The position numbers were made by a program, and so were the translations under genes. Shown one piece after another: positions 11,450 through 22,463 of a stretch of 64,000 nt of DNA. Below the pieces are notes generated by a model. It was not told where the DNA came from. It searched no databases and was given only the letters and a program-made list of their open reading frames with translations. Within the stretch, counting starts at the first letter, position 1. Each line of letters opens with the position of its first letter. Source of the DNA: Limnephilus marmoratus (Eukaryota; Arthropoda; Insecta; Trichoptera; Limnephilidae); NCBI GenBank assembly GCA_917880885.1, contig OU862919.1, forward strand, positions 53,791,058 through 53,855,057. The letters run 5' to 3'.

Positions 11450-11790
11450 TTAGAATTCCGTGCAGAAGTCCTAATCGTCTAAAGTCATTGAGACCATGGT
11501 ATACCCAATTGGGGTATGTAGCTGAAAGTAAAGAGAAAGGGAAGGAGATGGGAATATAAGAGAGAAGGAGTACCTAGTTATTAAGATCTGGTCACCAAAA
11601 ACAATTAAAACCATATTTCAAGAATAATTTTATTTCTGAATCTTGGTACCTAGGTATTTACTGAGAGTATCTTCGACTCTGCAAATTGCACTAAATATTA
11701 TTTCTGAATTGTTTGTGAAACAACACAAATTTATTAAACAAAATTTATTTGCGCATGCCGGTATTTGAAACCTGTGGTTCGGTTCGCAGT
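11450..11790 (-). repeat. SINE family A copy
   Basis: The reverse complement matches the family A body (gatcttggtgaccagatct region, tctccttccctttctcttta) and reaches the B-box area (aggtttcaaataccggcatg). Sequence is more decayed than the copies at 36 and 38 kb. The 3' end is the tggactcttgcg-like type, not the LINE tail. Confidence 0.7.
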
Positions 11791-11916
11791 GGAGATCCTT
11801 ACCTACCGGTGACCGAACAACTCAACAAAGTGAAAAGCCGTTAAACGTTAAAAGTGACGTAAAAAAAAAAACTATGTTAAATAGTTTACGTCGGGTTAGG
11901 TTCCCCTTAAAGACCC

Positions 11917-12479
11917 TGTAGGGGCGTGTAAATAGCCCCTGACACGAGGGAGTTACTACCCTATGTAAATTAACGAAAATTGAATTCTTCCCTATGTGAC
12001 ACAAAAACAGTCGACCCAGCAATTCCAACCAAAGTGAAACAAAACAATACTCACTCAGAGAATGCAGCTCATTGGTGATGTCCAGCACAAAAGACACTTC
12101 TTTTCACTCAAAATATCAAGGCGGTATTGCATAATCTTAACAGATGTTTCGCACAGCAAGGAAGTTTCAACAATGAAAAAATAAATCTGCCCATCAATAA
12201 TATGTGCCAAATCCTAGGCACAACAATAATTCACTCACTGAGTGAACCATTTAATAATGACTGACCAGGAGTGACATCTGTTGGTTTTGACTCACACTCC
12301 CGTCGGAAGCAATTGCCTGATTCACAGAGGTAAGGAAATGCATGAATATACCGAATCTCAAGCCATATAGGTAAATTCAATACAATACAAAAACCATAGA
12401 TGGCGCCCTCATGGTCTCATAGCATAAATCATTAATTGATTAAGAAAATGGATACAAATATATTTATGGCGCGTATCCA
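11917..12479 (-). repeat. BEL element 3' LTR
   Basis: On the minus strand it begins TGGATACGCG and ends CCCCTACA. It is the same length as the partner at 19608-20170; I count about seven substitutions by eye (roughly 99% identity), so insertion was recent. It should contain U3 promoter, R and polyadenylation functions, but I did not assign a TATA box. Confidence 0.93.
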
Positions 12480-12731
12480 TATTCCCCGCCTTGGAATTTC
12501 GTAGAGCTTACAAAAGAAAGAGTATAAAAATACAAATGAAACAAGAAATGAAATAGAAATAAATTGACTGTATTCACCGGTAATATTCAGGAATGACACG
12601 CATTGGAAATTCGCAGAATCTCACAAAATAAAGAAAAATAACTAAAAAATACAATGTAATAAAGTTCAATTGACCAAGATAACGGATATTAAGTAATGCC
12701 ATGTTTGGGTCAGAGATCATTGAAACAATGA

Positions 12732-13310
12732 CTAAAAAACAAAAAATAAATAAATAAAAATAGATAAAATATAAAATTTTTGCGTTGGAATGGGATATAA
12801 TTTGACAACCGGACGTTTAAAAGAACCAAATCGTGTCTTTACCGTCGCAACGCGAACAATTTTATCCATTCCGGGATGTATTTCAGCTATCACGCCTAAA
12901 GGCCAATTTAACGGAGGGGAATCTTCCTGTCCCACTAGTACGACAGTTCCGATATCAATGGGATGATCAGAAGTAGTCCACTTCTGCCTGACTTGCAAGG
13001 TGTGCAGATACTCTGAACGCCACTTCTTCCAGAAGGACTGAACCATGCTGTCTAATAATTGCTTACGCTGAGTCAAATTGATTTTACCGTCTGCCAGGAC
13101 AGAAGCAGGCAAGTACTGCAATGGTGTCGACATTAAAAAATGCGCAGGCGTAAGGACTTCTGGATAAGGGTCAGAAGACATAACTGTAAGTGGACGCGAA
13201 TTCATTATGCACTCAATTTGAACTAGCACAGTCTGAAACTCCTCATAGGTGAGAAGCTGAGTTCCAATCACACGGTACAAGTGTGTCTTCATGCTCTTTA
13301 TGTTCGACTC
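12732..13310 (-). pseudogene. BEL integrase C-terminal part and tail, after an in-frame stop
   Basis: The minus-strand frame encodes ESNIKSMKTHLYRVIG, then IMNSRPLTVMSSDPYPEVLT and a C-terminal domain with WKKWRSEYLHTLQVR and GTVVLVGQEDSPPLNWPLG. These are the standard final blocks of BEL/Pao integrase. It is cut from the upstream integrase by a TGA at 13311-13313, which sits where the family's GG-x-W-E motif has tryptophan. The catalytic glutamate of that motif is the first residue after the stop. Confidence 0.88.
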
Positions 13311-14545
13311 TCACATACCCCCAAAATGAGGCGCGCGTGGTGGAATCATTTTCCACTCTATACGACGCTTAGCGAGTTCGCGCTTTAATGAGGGCTCATA
13401 TTCAGATTCAACCAAAAACTTGTAGAGGTCATCTAATTGTGCCTTCGCACCCACAAAATTAGTACCATTATCTGAATACAAGCATGTTACCGGGCCACGC
13501 CGAGAAATAAAACGGCTGAAAGCAGCCAGGAAAGCATTTGAAGTTAAGTCAGAGACCAACTCAATATGAATAGCATTGGTCACAAGGCATACGAATAGAC
13601 AAATATATGCCTTTTGAGAATGTTGTCCTCTCCGACGAGTCAGCGTAATACGGAGGGGACCTGCGTAATCTACACCGGTATGTACGAAGGCCTTTGCTTC
13701 TGCAACACGATATGACGGTAAATCTGCCATCTTCGGTGTAGGATGCGATGGATTTAAGCGGAAGCAACAATTGCATTTCCGCACCATCGCCCTAATAACA
13801 GTCCTAGCATCTAATATCCAATAGCGTTGACGTAAGATAGACATAAGAAGTCCTGGGCCTGTATGACAGTTCACGACATGAAAGTGAGCGATGATCAGAT
13901 CGACAACACAGTCATGTTTGGGAAGTAAAACCGGATGTTTAACCTCAAAAGGTAAATCCGATTTAGAAAGCCGCCCCCCAATACGTAACAGATTATCTCC
14001 ATCAAGAAATAGAGATAAACTCTGAAGTCTTTTGGAATGAAATTTGCCTTCCTGGAGTGCAGCAATATCTCCTGCAAAATGAATACTCTGCACAGCACGA
14101 ATCACAGCCTTTTCAGCAGTCATAAGATTATTGACCGTTCCAGAGGAAAGTGATATCTTTTTTATGAATCGGAGGACATAAACAACAATCCTTAGTAGTT
14201 TATCCCAAGTGGATATACGCTGAGCCAGTTCACTCAGGACCGATTTTTCACCCTGAAATGTTGCAATGAGCACATTAGCTTTGTGTTCAGGCATTTCACC
14301 AGTATTGGTAGGGTGAAACGGTTTTAATGGCCATTCCAAAGGTGGGCTGCGAATCCATGATGGGCCGTTCCACCATAAATCATGTGAAACGAGTTGGGAA
14401 GGAAGCATGCCACGAGAAAGGCAGTCGCTCGGGTTTTCACTACCAGCAACATGGTAAAAGTTCTCTGGAGACAAATTTTCTTGGCACTGAGCTACGCGAT
14501 TACAAACAAACACCGACCAGCGATGCGGTGAAGAATGTAATAATT
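13311..14545 (-). pseudogene. BEL RNase H remnant and integrase core
   Basis: The frame runs from HSSPHRWSVFVCNRVAQCQE through HVAGSENPSDCLSRG (end of RNase H) into the integrase zinc-binding region (AHFHVVNCHTG with CNCC) and catalytic core (GVDYAGPL with the first Asp, YSDNGTNFVGA with the second Asp). It ends HFGGM then TGA. The upstream edge is a deletion junction, so this piece is out of frame with the RT segment. Integrase would insert the cDNA; as encoded it is truncated before the third catalytic residue. Confidence 0.9.
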
Positions 14546-17164
14546 ATCTTGAACCGTCCGTATTAATTTGGACATCAATACTGCGGCACAGAGCTCCAAA
14601 CGAGCGAGGGTCGTCACTTTGGTGGGAGAAACCTTTGATTTTGCGCACAACAATCTCACTGTAATTTTCCCAAACAGATCAGTGGTGTGCAAATAAATCA
14701 CACAGCCGTAACCATTCATGCTTGCATCGCAGAAAGCAACAACGAGCACCGTACTGTCTTTCAGGACACCAACATGGCGAGGGATTTTCATCATTGAAAT
14801 TAGAGGAAATTCCTGTGTAAGGGCCGAAAACCGACGAATAACGCTATCAGGGGGTGTATCATCCCAACCAATGTTGCACAGCCATAGCTCTTTGATAAGT
14901 AATTTAGCGTACAGAATGACAGGGGCGACCAAGCCGAGGACATCAAATAAGCGGGCGACTATGGAGAGTATGCTCCGCTTTGTGCACTTCTCCTGAACAT
15001 AAGATGTCGTAAAGAAGAAGCTGTCATCAGCTGGTTCCCACGAAAGGCCCAACACCTTAGAGGTATTGTTAGAACCAACAGTGAAGTCCACTGGGCTGCG
15101 GTGAGAATCCGGGAGGTTCTCAATTACAACTTGAGAATTACTAGTCCATTTTACTAAATCAAAGGCACCGGACTTAAACAACGAGATTAATTCTCGAGAA
15201 AGACGTATGGCGCTGGGCTCATCTGCAATAGAATAGACCAGGTCGTCCATATACAGCTTGGACTCTGCCACTTTGGCAGCGTCCGGGTAATGTGGTCTCA
15301 TATCCTGGGCCAACTGGCGAACCGTCCGCATTGCTAAGTACGGACTTGCCGTCAAGCCGAAAGGAACTCGATTGAACTGAAAAGTTCGTATGAGACCATT
15401 ATTTGAGAATCGAAATAAGATCCTCAGGTATCTGCGATGCTTGCTAGGAACTTCAATCTGTAAATACATTTGCTTTATATCCGCAGTCACAGCGATGGGG
15501 AAAAGACGAAAGTCAAGCAAAGGCAGAAACAAATCGGCTTGCAAATTGGGACCAGTATGAATAATATCATTCAGTGACAGCCCTGTGTGTGTTTTAGCAC
15601 TAGCATCGAGCACAATACGAGGCATTGGTTTGTCTGGACGAGTGACAGCATGATGTGGGATGTAATATCCATCTTCTGTGATATCAGACTCTGAGACTTC
15701 TGATAGGTAATTATTTTCAATATATTCATTGATAACCTTGTTATAATTCTCCTGCAAAGCAGGGGAATGTTTAAATTTTCGCTCCAATGCCAAAAATCGG
15801 CGTTGAGCAGCAGTACGAGAATTACCCAATTGTCTTGGATCTTTACAGAAAGGTAAAGCAACAGAATATCTACCATCATCAGTGCGAGAAATTGATGAAG
15901 TAAAGAGATTCTCACATTCTGTCTCCTCCGGACTTAGAAATTTTATATTAGGTATCTCTTCTAACAGCCAAAATTTTTGCACTAAATCATTCAGTGCGAG
16001 TGCCGAAAATGATGTGTTTGTGTTGAGCACATTATTGGGGTAATCACCCATCAACACGAAACCGAAAGCGGTGGATAACGCGGGGGGTGCACTAGTACCC
16101 GATTCAACCCTGTTCCCTAAATAAATATATTGGAACAGTTGCGCACCGATGACGACATCCACGCATCCAGGAATATTCCACGTTAAGTCTGCGAGAGGTA
16201 TGCCCTCTAAGTACCTCATGTCACCCTTGGCTATATAGTGATCAGGTAATTGGTCGGTGATACTGTCAACGACAAGCGCATGTATATTATATTTATTCTC
16301 TGGGTATACGCGAGACTCAATATCCAAATACACGTAACCGAAAATAATTGGTCGAGACGTTGATCCAATTCCTTTGACAAACGAATTACTCAAAGAAATT
16401 ATTGGTAAATTCAGCGTCTTACAACAATCGACCGTAATCAAATTATTTTGAGAGCCATTATCAATTAGGCACCGAACAATAACTTTATTTCCGTTTTTAA
16501 GCTTCGCGTATACTTGTGCGGTAGAAAGTAAAATAGAAGAGTTCGGTGTTACTTTGGCACAAAGCGAACACGAAGGATTGACATTCGCGGTCCCCTCCAC
16601 TTGCTTATCACCAATGCCAGTTCCATTGATGCTGGATGACACTGGAGGGGGGACTGACGGTTCTTCACTGGTAGGTACTTGCGACGTATGTACATGAGTA
16701 TTGGTTTTCATATTATTCACACTGCCGAAATGTAAGAATGTATGATGACGTTTATTGCACAAATCACAAACTAACCCCGATTTGCATGACTTGATTGTAT
16801 GTGAACCACTAAGGCAATTTACACAGGCATTTTTCGATTTTATAAATTCAAATCGAGCCTGTGGGGAACTCATACATTTAAACTTTGAGCAAACGTTGAC
16901 TACATGATCAGTTTTGTTACACAGAATACATCCTTTCGGCGGAGCTGGGAAGCGCGGAATATTCGCATTACTCGCGACGAACGATTTAGTATTATTTGAT
17001 AGGGAGGACGAAATGGGATGCGTTTTATTTACGACACCATGCGAGTTACTCGTTCGTTCTAAAATCTTTACTTGATCTTGTACAAACGAAACTAACTCAT
17101 TATAAGAAGGAATTTCTTTATTACGAACTGTCAGCTCAAAGTTCTGAGCCATCTGTGAATCAAT
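14492..17164 (-). pseudogene. BEL gag C-terminus, protease and reverse transcriptase
   Basis: One open minus-strand frame of nearly 900 codons starts at the nested LINE junction (DSQMAQNFEL). In order it shows two CCHC knuckles (CILCNKTDHVVNVC, CVNCLSGSHTIKSC), an aspartic protease site (CLIDNGSQNNLI, with DNG rather than the usual DSG/DTG), RT with YMDD in LYMDDLVYSIADEP, and the first part of RNase H (FCDASMNGYG, ARLELCAAVLMSKL). Near 14540 it shifts frame and ends. The sequence between LIRTVQD and HSSPHRW is much shorter than in relatives, so one RNase H acidic residue is lost. Confidence 0.92.
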
Positions 17165-18457
17165 CAAAATCAAAATCAAAATCAAAATCAAAAAATATTT
17201 ATTGTAAAATGAAAATTACAAAAGGTGTAGCTTATGGGTAGACCCCATTTCTTCCAGCTAACCACATTTATTTAATTACAATGTTTATACAATATTCTTT
17301 GTTTTATTATAATTACAATGTTTATACAGATAAAATAACAATATACCAATGAAAAAATTTAAAAAAAAATACAAATATATATACCAATAAAAATAGGCGT
17401 TTCATTTACGTGAGGTATTCACTCAACGTGTAGTGACATTTATTAACAAGGAAAGTGTTTAGTGACGATTTGAATTTGTGTGTATCTTGTATTTGTTTGA
17501 TGTTATGTGGAAGGTTGTTATATACTTTAATGGCCATGTAGTATGGTCCTTTTTGGAATATTGTTTTGTTTGCTTTTGGTATTAGTAAGTTTTCTGTGAG
17601 CCTTGTAGCGTATTTATGTGTTGAGTTTTTTAGTGGGAAATTTTCTGTAGATGATCGCACTAACATGCATAACTCCATTATATATATGTCTGTGACTGTC
17701 AGAATTTTCAGATTTTTAAACATAGGTCTACATGAATCTAAACAACCAGAGTTTGTAATTTTTCTTATGCATCTCTTTTGTATGATGAAGACATCTTTGG
17801 CGTTTACCGAGTTTCCCCAAAAAATAATACCGTATTTTATTATTGAATATACATAACCATAGTATGCGGCTATTACTGATTCGGTGTTCAATATTTTTCT
17901 CAAGGTACCCAGAACATAAGAAAAACTACTGATTTTTGCTACAATTTTTGAGACATGTTCTTTCCAGTTTATGTTTACATCTAATTCTATTCCCAGTAGT
18001 GAACAGGTTTGGGAAGGTTCGATAATATTATTATTAATGTTTACATTTATATTTATTGGTGTAGCTTGCACTGGACAAAATTTTAAAATTTGGGTTTTGT
18101 TTGTGTTGAGTGATAGATGTTGCGATAACAGCCAGTTTGCTATTAATTGGCAAGTCTCGTTAACTTGTTTGTTAAATTCGTCAACGTCTCCATTACATTC
18201 AAACAACAAAGCTGTGTCATCAGCGAACATTGAACATTCTGTGCCAGTAATTATTGGAAGTTCGTTTATATAGATAAGGAAGAGGAGAGGCCCAAGAATG
18301 CTTCCTTGTGGCACACCCTTGTTTATTTTTCTCCATTTGGATTCTACCATGTACTGGACCCTTTTTTCATCGATATTTGAAATTTGAACTTTCTGCTGAC
18401 GATTTTTTAAGTACGATTCAAACCATTTTAATGCTAATCCTCTAATACCTACATTTT
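17165..18457 (-). mobile_element. LINE family E nested in the BEL gag-pol, 5'-truncated
   Basis: A non-LTR element in the same orientation as its host. The minus strand shows the RT from LKWFESYLKNRQQKV through KGVPQGSILGPLLFLIYINE and FADD to a C-terminal region, then a 3' UTR and a tail of TTTTGA repeats (17165-17192). The junctions fall inside the gag reading (…CAVRK to …DSQMAQ). No clear target duplication was found. It must be younger than the BEL insertion. Confidence 0.88.
17406..18457 (-). pseudogene. Reverse transcriptase C-terminal half (LINE family E)
   Basis: An uninterrupted frame covers RT motif B (NKGVPQGSILGPLLF), motif C (CSMFADDTALLF) and the thumb and C-terminal region (LSLNTNKTQILKF, GIELDVNINWKEHV, LPHNIKQIQDTHKFKSSL). 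The natural start is lost through 5' truncation; an ATG at 18350 lies inside the domain. The family looks Jockey/CR1-like, but I cannot place it in a clade. Confidence 0.85.
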
Positions 18458-19159
18458 TCTTACCGCGCAGTGAAACAAAATAAAATCAGTTAAATCTTCA
18501 ATACCTAACTGCTTTAATGCCGACACTGACGAAGAATATCTTTCAATGAAAGAATTGAGACTGGCAGATGTATTCGTGCAGTTTTTCGCATCGAGAATAT
18601 TATTTAAATAATGTGTTCCTAGTGTACGTTTATCTTGATATTTTTTAACTAAACTCTCCCAAATGATCTGATATGTATCATCCGAAGGCACAATGCCTGC
18701 GGTTACGTTCAACGCCCCATGTGTGAGTTTTCCGACTAAGTACTGCACACGCTGCGAGTCAGTTAGCTGTCTATTATTATGGATATTGGCTTTAAATGAC
18801 TCAAAAAATTTCGACCAGCTTTCATTCTTACCATCGAAGGTTGGAAGATCTATTGCTGGAAGATTAATCATACACGGCTCCCACGACTTATTTTGTGACG
18901 TCAGTGATTCTCTTACAGAAGTTTTCATATTCGATCTAGTCCGTTTGACCTTCAAAAAAAGATCATCGAAAGCATTTAAAGCTTGAAAATCTGGTTTAAA
19001 TTCTGGATTTAAAGTTAACTGACGATCATTGATGCTATCTATAATATTTTCAAATTGACTTCGCATTTGATCAATCATCTCTGACTGAGCCATAAACACT
19101 TCATTATTTTTTGACTCAAAATTAGATATATTCTTTGTTGCATTATACAGATCGTTCAT
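18455..19159 (-). pseudogene. BEL gag N-terminal part
   Basis: The frame encodes a coiled-coil-like N-terminus (NDLYNATKNISNFESK), then the conserved BEL/Pao gag core: LPAIDLPTFDGKNESWSKFF, ANIHNNRQLTDSQRVQYLVG, and YQIIWESLVKKYQDKR. It breaks at FILFHCAVRK, where LINE family E is inserted. Gag would form the particle that packages element RNA. Translation may begin further upstream on the minus strand; the ATG at 19159 is only the first one in this open stretch. Confidence 0.88.
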
Positions 19160-19607
19160 ACGAAAAAAAAGATTTTCCTTTTTTGCAGTTAAAAGAATAA
19201 GCGATCTGTCTTGAGCCTCACCCTCACCTTCCTCCGTAATTCTTGGAATTTTTTATATGCGAAAAGATTACCACAAAATTTTACAATAATGTTACAATGT
19301 TAATAATTAATTAATAATAATGTTGCGAATAATTGTCCAAAATTACGACAATTCTGCGAACAATGTTAACGATTAATTAATAATAATAATGTTGCGAATA
19401 ATTATCCAAAATTACGATAATTCTGCGAACATCCAAATATGTCATCCAAAAGCAAAAACAAGACCAGCTATAGTTCTCAAAAAATGAAAGGTACTTCAAA
19501 TTTACCAAAAAAATACGTAAATTCAAACATCCATGTAATTAAGCTATAATCTCGAATTGAATGTATGAATGAATTAATAATCCAGGCTACGAAAGGACCA
19601 TTAAATA
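19160..19607 (-). other. BEL 5' leader with candidate primer-binding site
   Basis: Between the 5' LTR and gag. The minus strand reads TGGTCCTTTCGTAGCCTG at 19583-19600, seven bases inside the LTR, which has the TGG start of a primer-binding site matching a tRNA 3' CCA end. The tRNA was not identified. An AT-rich direct repeat (aataatgttgcgaataatt) occurs twice at about 19310-19405. Confidence 0.5.
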
Positions 19608-20170
19608 TGTAGGGGCGTGTAAATATCCCCTGACACGAGGGAGTTACTACCCTATGTAAATTAACGAAAATTGAATTCTTCCCTATGTGACACAAAAACA
19701 GTCGACCCAGCAATTCCAACCAAAGTGAAACAAAACAATACTCACTCAGAGAATGCAGCTCATTGGTGATGTCCAGCACAAAAGACACTTCTTTTCACTC
19801 AAAATATCAAGGTGGTATTGCATAATCTTAACAGATGTTTCGCACAGCAAGGAAGTTTCAACAATGAAAAAATAAATCTGCCCATCAATAGTATGTGCCA
19901 AATCCTAGGCACAACAATAATTCACTCACTGGGTGAACCATTTAATAATGACTGACCAGGAGTGACATCTGTTGGTTTTGACTCACACTCCCGGCGGAAT
20001 CAATTGCCTGATTCACAGAGGTAAGGAAATGCATGAATATACCGAATCTCAAGCCACATAGGTAAATTCAATACAATACAAAAACCATAGATGGCGCCCT
20101 CATGGTCTCATAGCATAAATCATTAATTGATTAAGAAAATGGATACAAATATATTTATGGCGCGTATCCA
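19608..20170 (-). repeat. BEL element 5' LTR
   Basis: Partner of 11917-12479, with TG..CA ends on the minus strand. It is followed on its outer side by GACCC, the right-hand target duplication. Confidence 0.93.
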
Positions 20171-21221
20171 GACCCTTCAAAGGAAGGTTGAAATGCAACT
20201 TTGTTGAGTTGTCATGGAACCTTACCCATCGAACCCAGGGACAGTCGTATTATTCATACAATTAATCTCAATATTTCTTCTACCAGGACATACATACTGC
20301 AACGTAATTATTTCCGTGGAGGTTATTCGTGGAGAAAATCCAGGCTTCCGGATTGTGAGGTGCGAATATATTGAACCAAGTAGACGGGTAAAAGAAGAAA
20401 CTGTATTTGGACCATTATAAATGCTTCGCTACGACATGGCATTCAATTTTCGGAAGTGGGACTTGTGAAGAGTTTTGCTTAAGGATTGTGACAGTTTCTC
20501 TGTCAGCGAGAGCAGCTGTTATCCCTCGTAACGGTATGGTTGCTTCATACAGTCTGTGGTTTTGTTCAACAAGCCAGAGAGGTAAGTGCAAGCACCTGCA
20601 ATTAGTGCTGTGAAGAATTATTGCTTGACGCTCGTGATGACGCGGCAAACAACATCCCGGGAATTAGCAATCCTGATTGCTTCACAAATCGATGTTTTGG
20701 TCAAAGGTCGGCGAGGCGTGCACTCATCTGCAGTTTGATCTGAGAAAGATTATTGTTTGGCGCTTGGAGTGATGCGGTAGTCGGTCTATCATGACTTGCA
20801 GTATCCAGGGTTGATTGTGGAGCTCACCTGGACTGAGCTCAGCGCTGGAGACGTACAGCTGGAACGATCTGCCTTTTGCAGCATGATCTTGTGGAGTAGA
20901 ATCTGCCAATGGAGTGACTAAAATAACTGATATATCTCTCTCCCTTCTTCGCCTTTTGAGGTTACAATTAAAGGTATTTATGTGGATCATGTTTTGCTTG
21001 ATAATAATTATAAGTACATTTTGTTCTAATGGAAGTTCTTTTATTTACATCCAGATAGTAGCCCTCTTTCTATCTCACTCAGGACCTCAGGACCCTGAAA
21101 GGATGAGAGTTCATGTTAACAGAACCTATTTACTATGCCAACAGCAAATACCCGTGTCAATACATACACCTACTATGTATATGCTGGTATATAAGTGAGA
21201 GCAGTATGCTGAGTATAACAG
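20171..21221. other. GC-richer unique block right of the BEL element
   Basis: A plus-strand ORF at 20214-20420 (68 codons) begins with a hydrophobic stretch like a signal peptide (VVLFIQLISIFLLPG) but matches no family I know. Positions 20600-20860 contain an imperfect repeat of about 130 bp (aattattgcttgacgct / gattattgtttggcgct). The minus-strand 88-codon ORF at 20724-20990 is basic and unrecognised. No gene is claimed. Confidence 0.4.
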
Positions 21222-21395
21222 GTCAGTGGCTGAGTTGGCATCGCGTTTGGGCCCCACCCAGGCTTCACGTGTTCGATTCCTCGGATGGTCCTCCATCACG
21301 ACACAAGAAACATTTTTCGCTTACTGTGATGTAGTAGGAGATTTTAAAATATTGCCAGTTTGTCTTTCTTAAAAAAAAATATATATATAAATAAA
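21222..21395 (+). repeat. SINE family B, tRNA-derived
   Basis: The head tcagtggctgagttggcatcg (A box) and tgttcgattcctcgg (B box) form a tRNA-like 5' end. Then comes cctccatcacgacacaagaaacatt, tagtaggagatttt and an A-rich end at 21371. A second copy at 57556-57720 shares head, middle and tail, which defines the family. No tRNA gene is implied. Confidence 0.7.
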
Positions 21396-22088
21396 TTAAA
21401 AATAAAAGGTACTTACCTACCTACCTACTAATTATACAGCTCCCACATCGCGGGAGATATCACGATTTCAGTTTACCTTTTATGTGTTCTGTCGGTGTAC
21501 GGGGCTATGCCATGTTTCATTAAAAAACACAACCATTTTTTGCCGAAAAAATACTTACGAAAAAATGTTCTAGAGAATGGCAAAAACTGTAAAACATGCC
21601 ACCACTCGCGTATGCAGCATGCATCTTAACACATTAAAAACCGTCAGTGAAAATGAATTAAGGTTAGCCACGCTACAAAATTCACGTTGACGTAAATTCA
21701 AATAATTTCGACGTATTTTTCCAACAAAAATTCTCTGGAGTTCCTTCGAAATGCCTAATTTCAATACGATACCCATTACGAATAAATAAACGAAAATCAA
21801 GAAAAATGAGCACATTACCATAAGGTATCATAAATGATTATGTATGTAACTTTCCCTAATACAAAGTAATGAAATAAGGTTCCTGGAGAGACAACAAAAA
21901 TCTGGCGAAAATAAGGAGGTTTCGTATTTTATACCACGTTTTTCTCGGTGGTGTATTTTTACCAGGGAATGTAAAAAATGGGGAAAAGTCTGATATAAGT
22001 AAGAAGAATAATAATATTATGTTTGATGTCTTCATGGGAAAGATTTTTTAAAAACATTTTTTTCTGAGAGAGCTTTGAGAGAAAGAAA

Positions 22089-22092
<4 letters not shown>
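21396..22092. other. AT-rich non-coding DNA
   Basis: Contains ctacctacctac runs. Nothing recognised; the ORF on the minus strand near 21570-21821 has no domain. Confidence 0.4.
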
Positions 22093-22123
<31 letters not shown>

Positions 22124-22463
22124 TCAAACGTTTATTGATTATAGCATATAAAATATAATGTACATTTAGATGATGTGTTAATTTGCTTACATGTTCATAT
22201 TCAAATATGTTAATACCACTCTTCCATGGAAGCGTTAGCTTGTGTCTGGAAGAGTAGTGTACATTTTTTAATGCTATATTTAAGTTCTTAAATTACAATG
22301 TGAATGTAAAAAACAATAAGTTGTAAGTTCGGTGATATGTATTTATCTACTATCAAAACAATTTTACTATTTGGATAATGTGTCCAGAATTATTGTAATT
22401 AGTTGCTAACAACAATACAAAATTTAACTTATTTGAAGAATGGAGTATCACTTGGAAACTGAG

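Larger units (their letters stand above)
11917..20170 (-). mobile_element. BEL/Pao LTR retrotransposon, nearly full length but disabled
   Basis: Two 563-bp LTRs (11917-12479 and 19608-20170) flank gag, protease, RT, RNase H and integrase segments on the minus strand. The 5-bp target duplication GACCC is at 11912-11916 and 20171-20175. A purine-rich tract (ggcggggaa on the minus strand, 12480-12492) precedes the 3' LTR. Damage seen: a stop in integrase (13311-13313), a deletion with frameshift in RNase H (near 14540), and a LINE inserted at the gag end (about 17165-18457). BEL/Pao elements encode one gag-pol polyprotein and move through cDNA integration. Confidence 0.95.
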
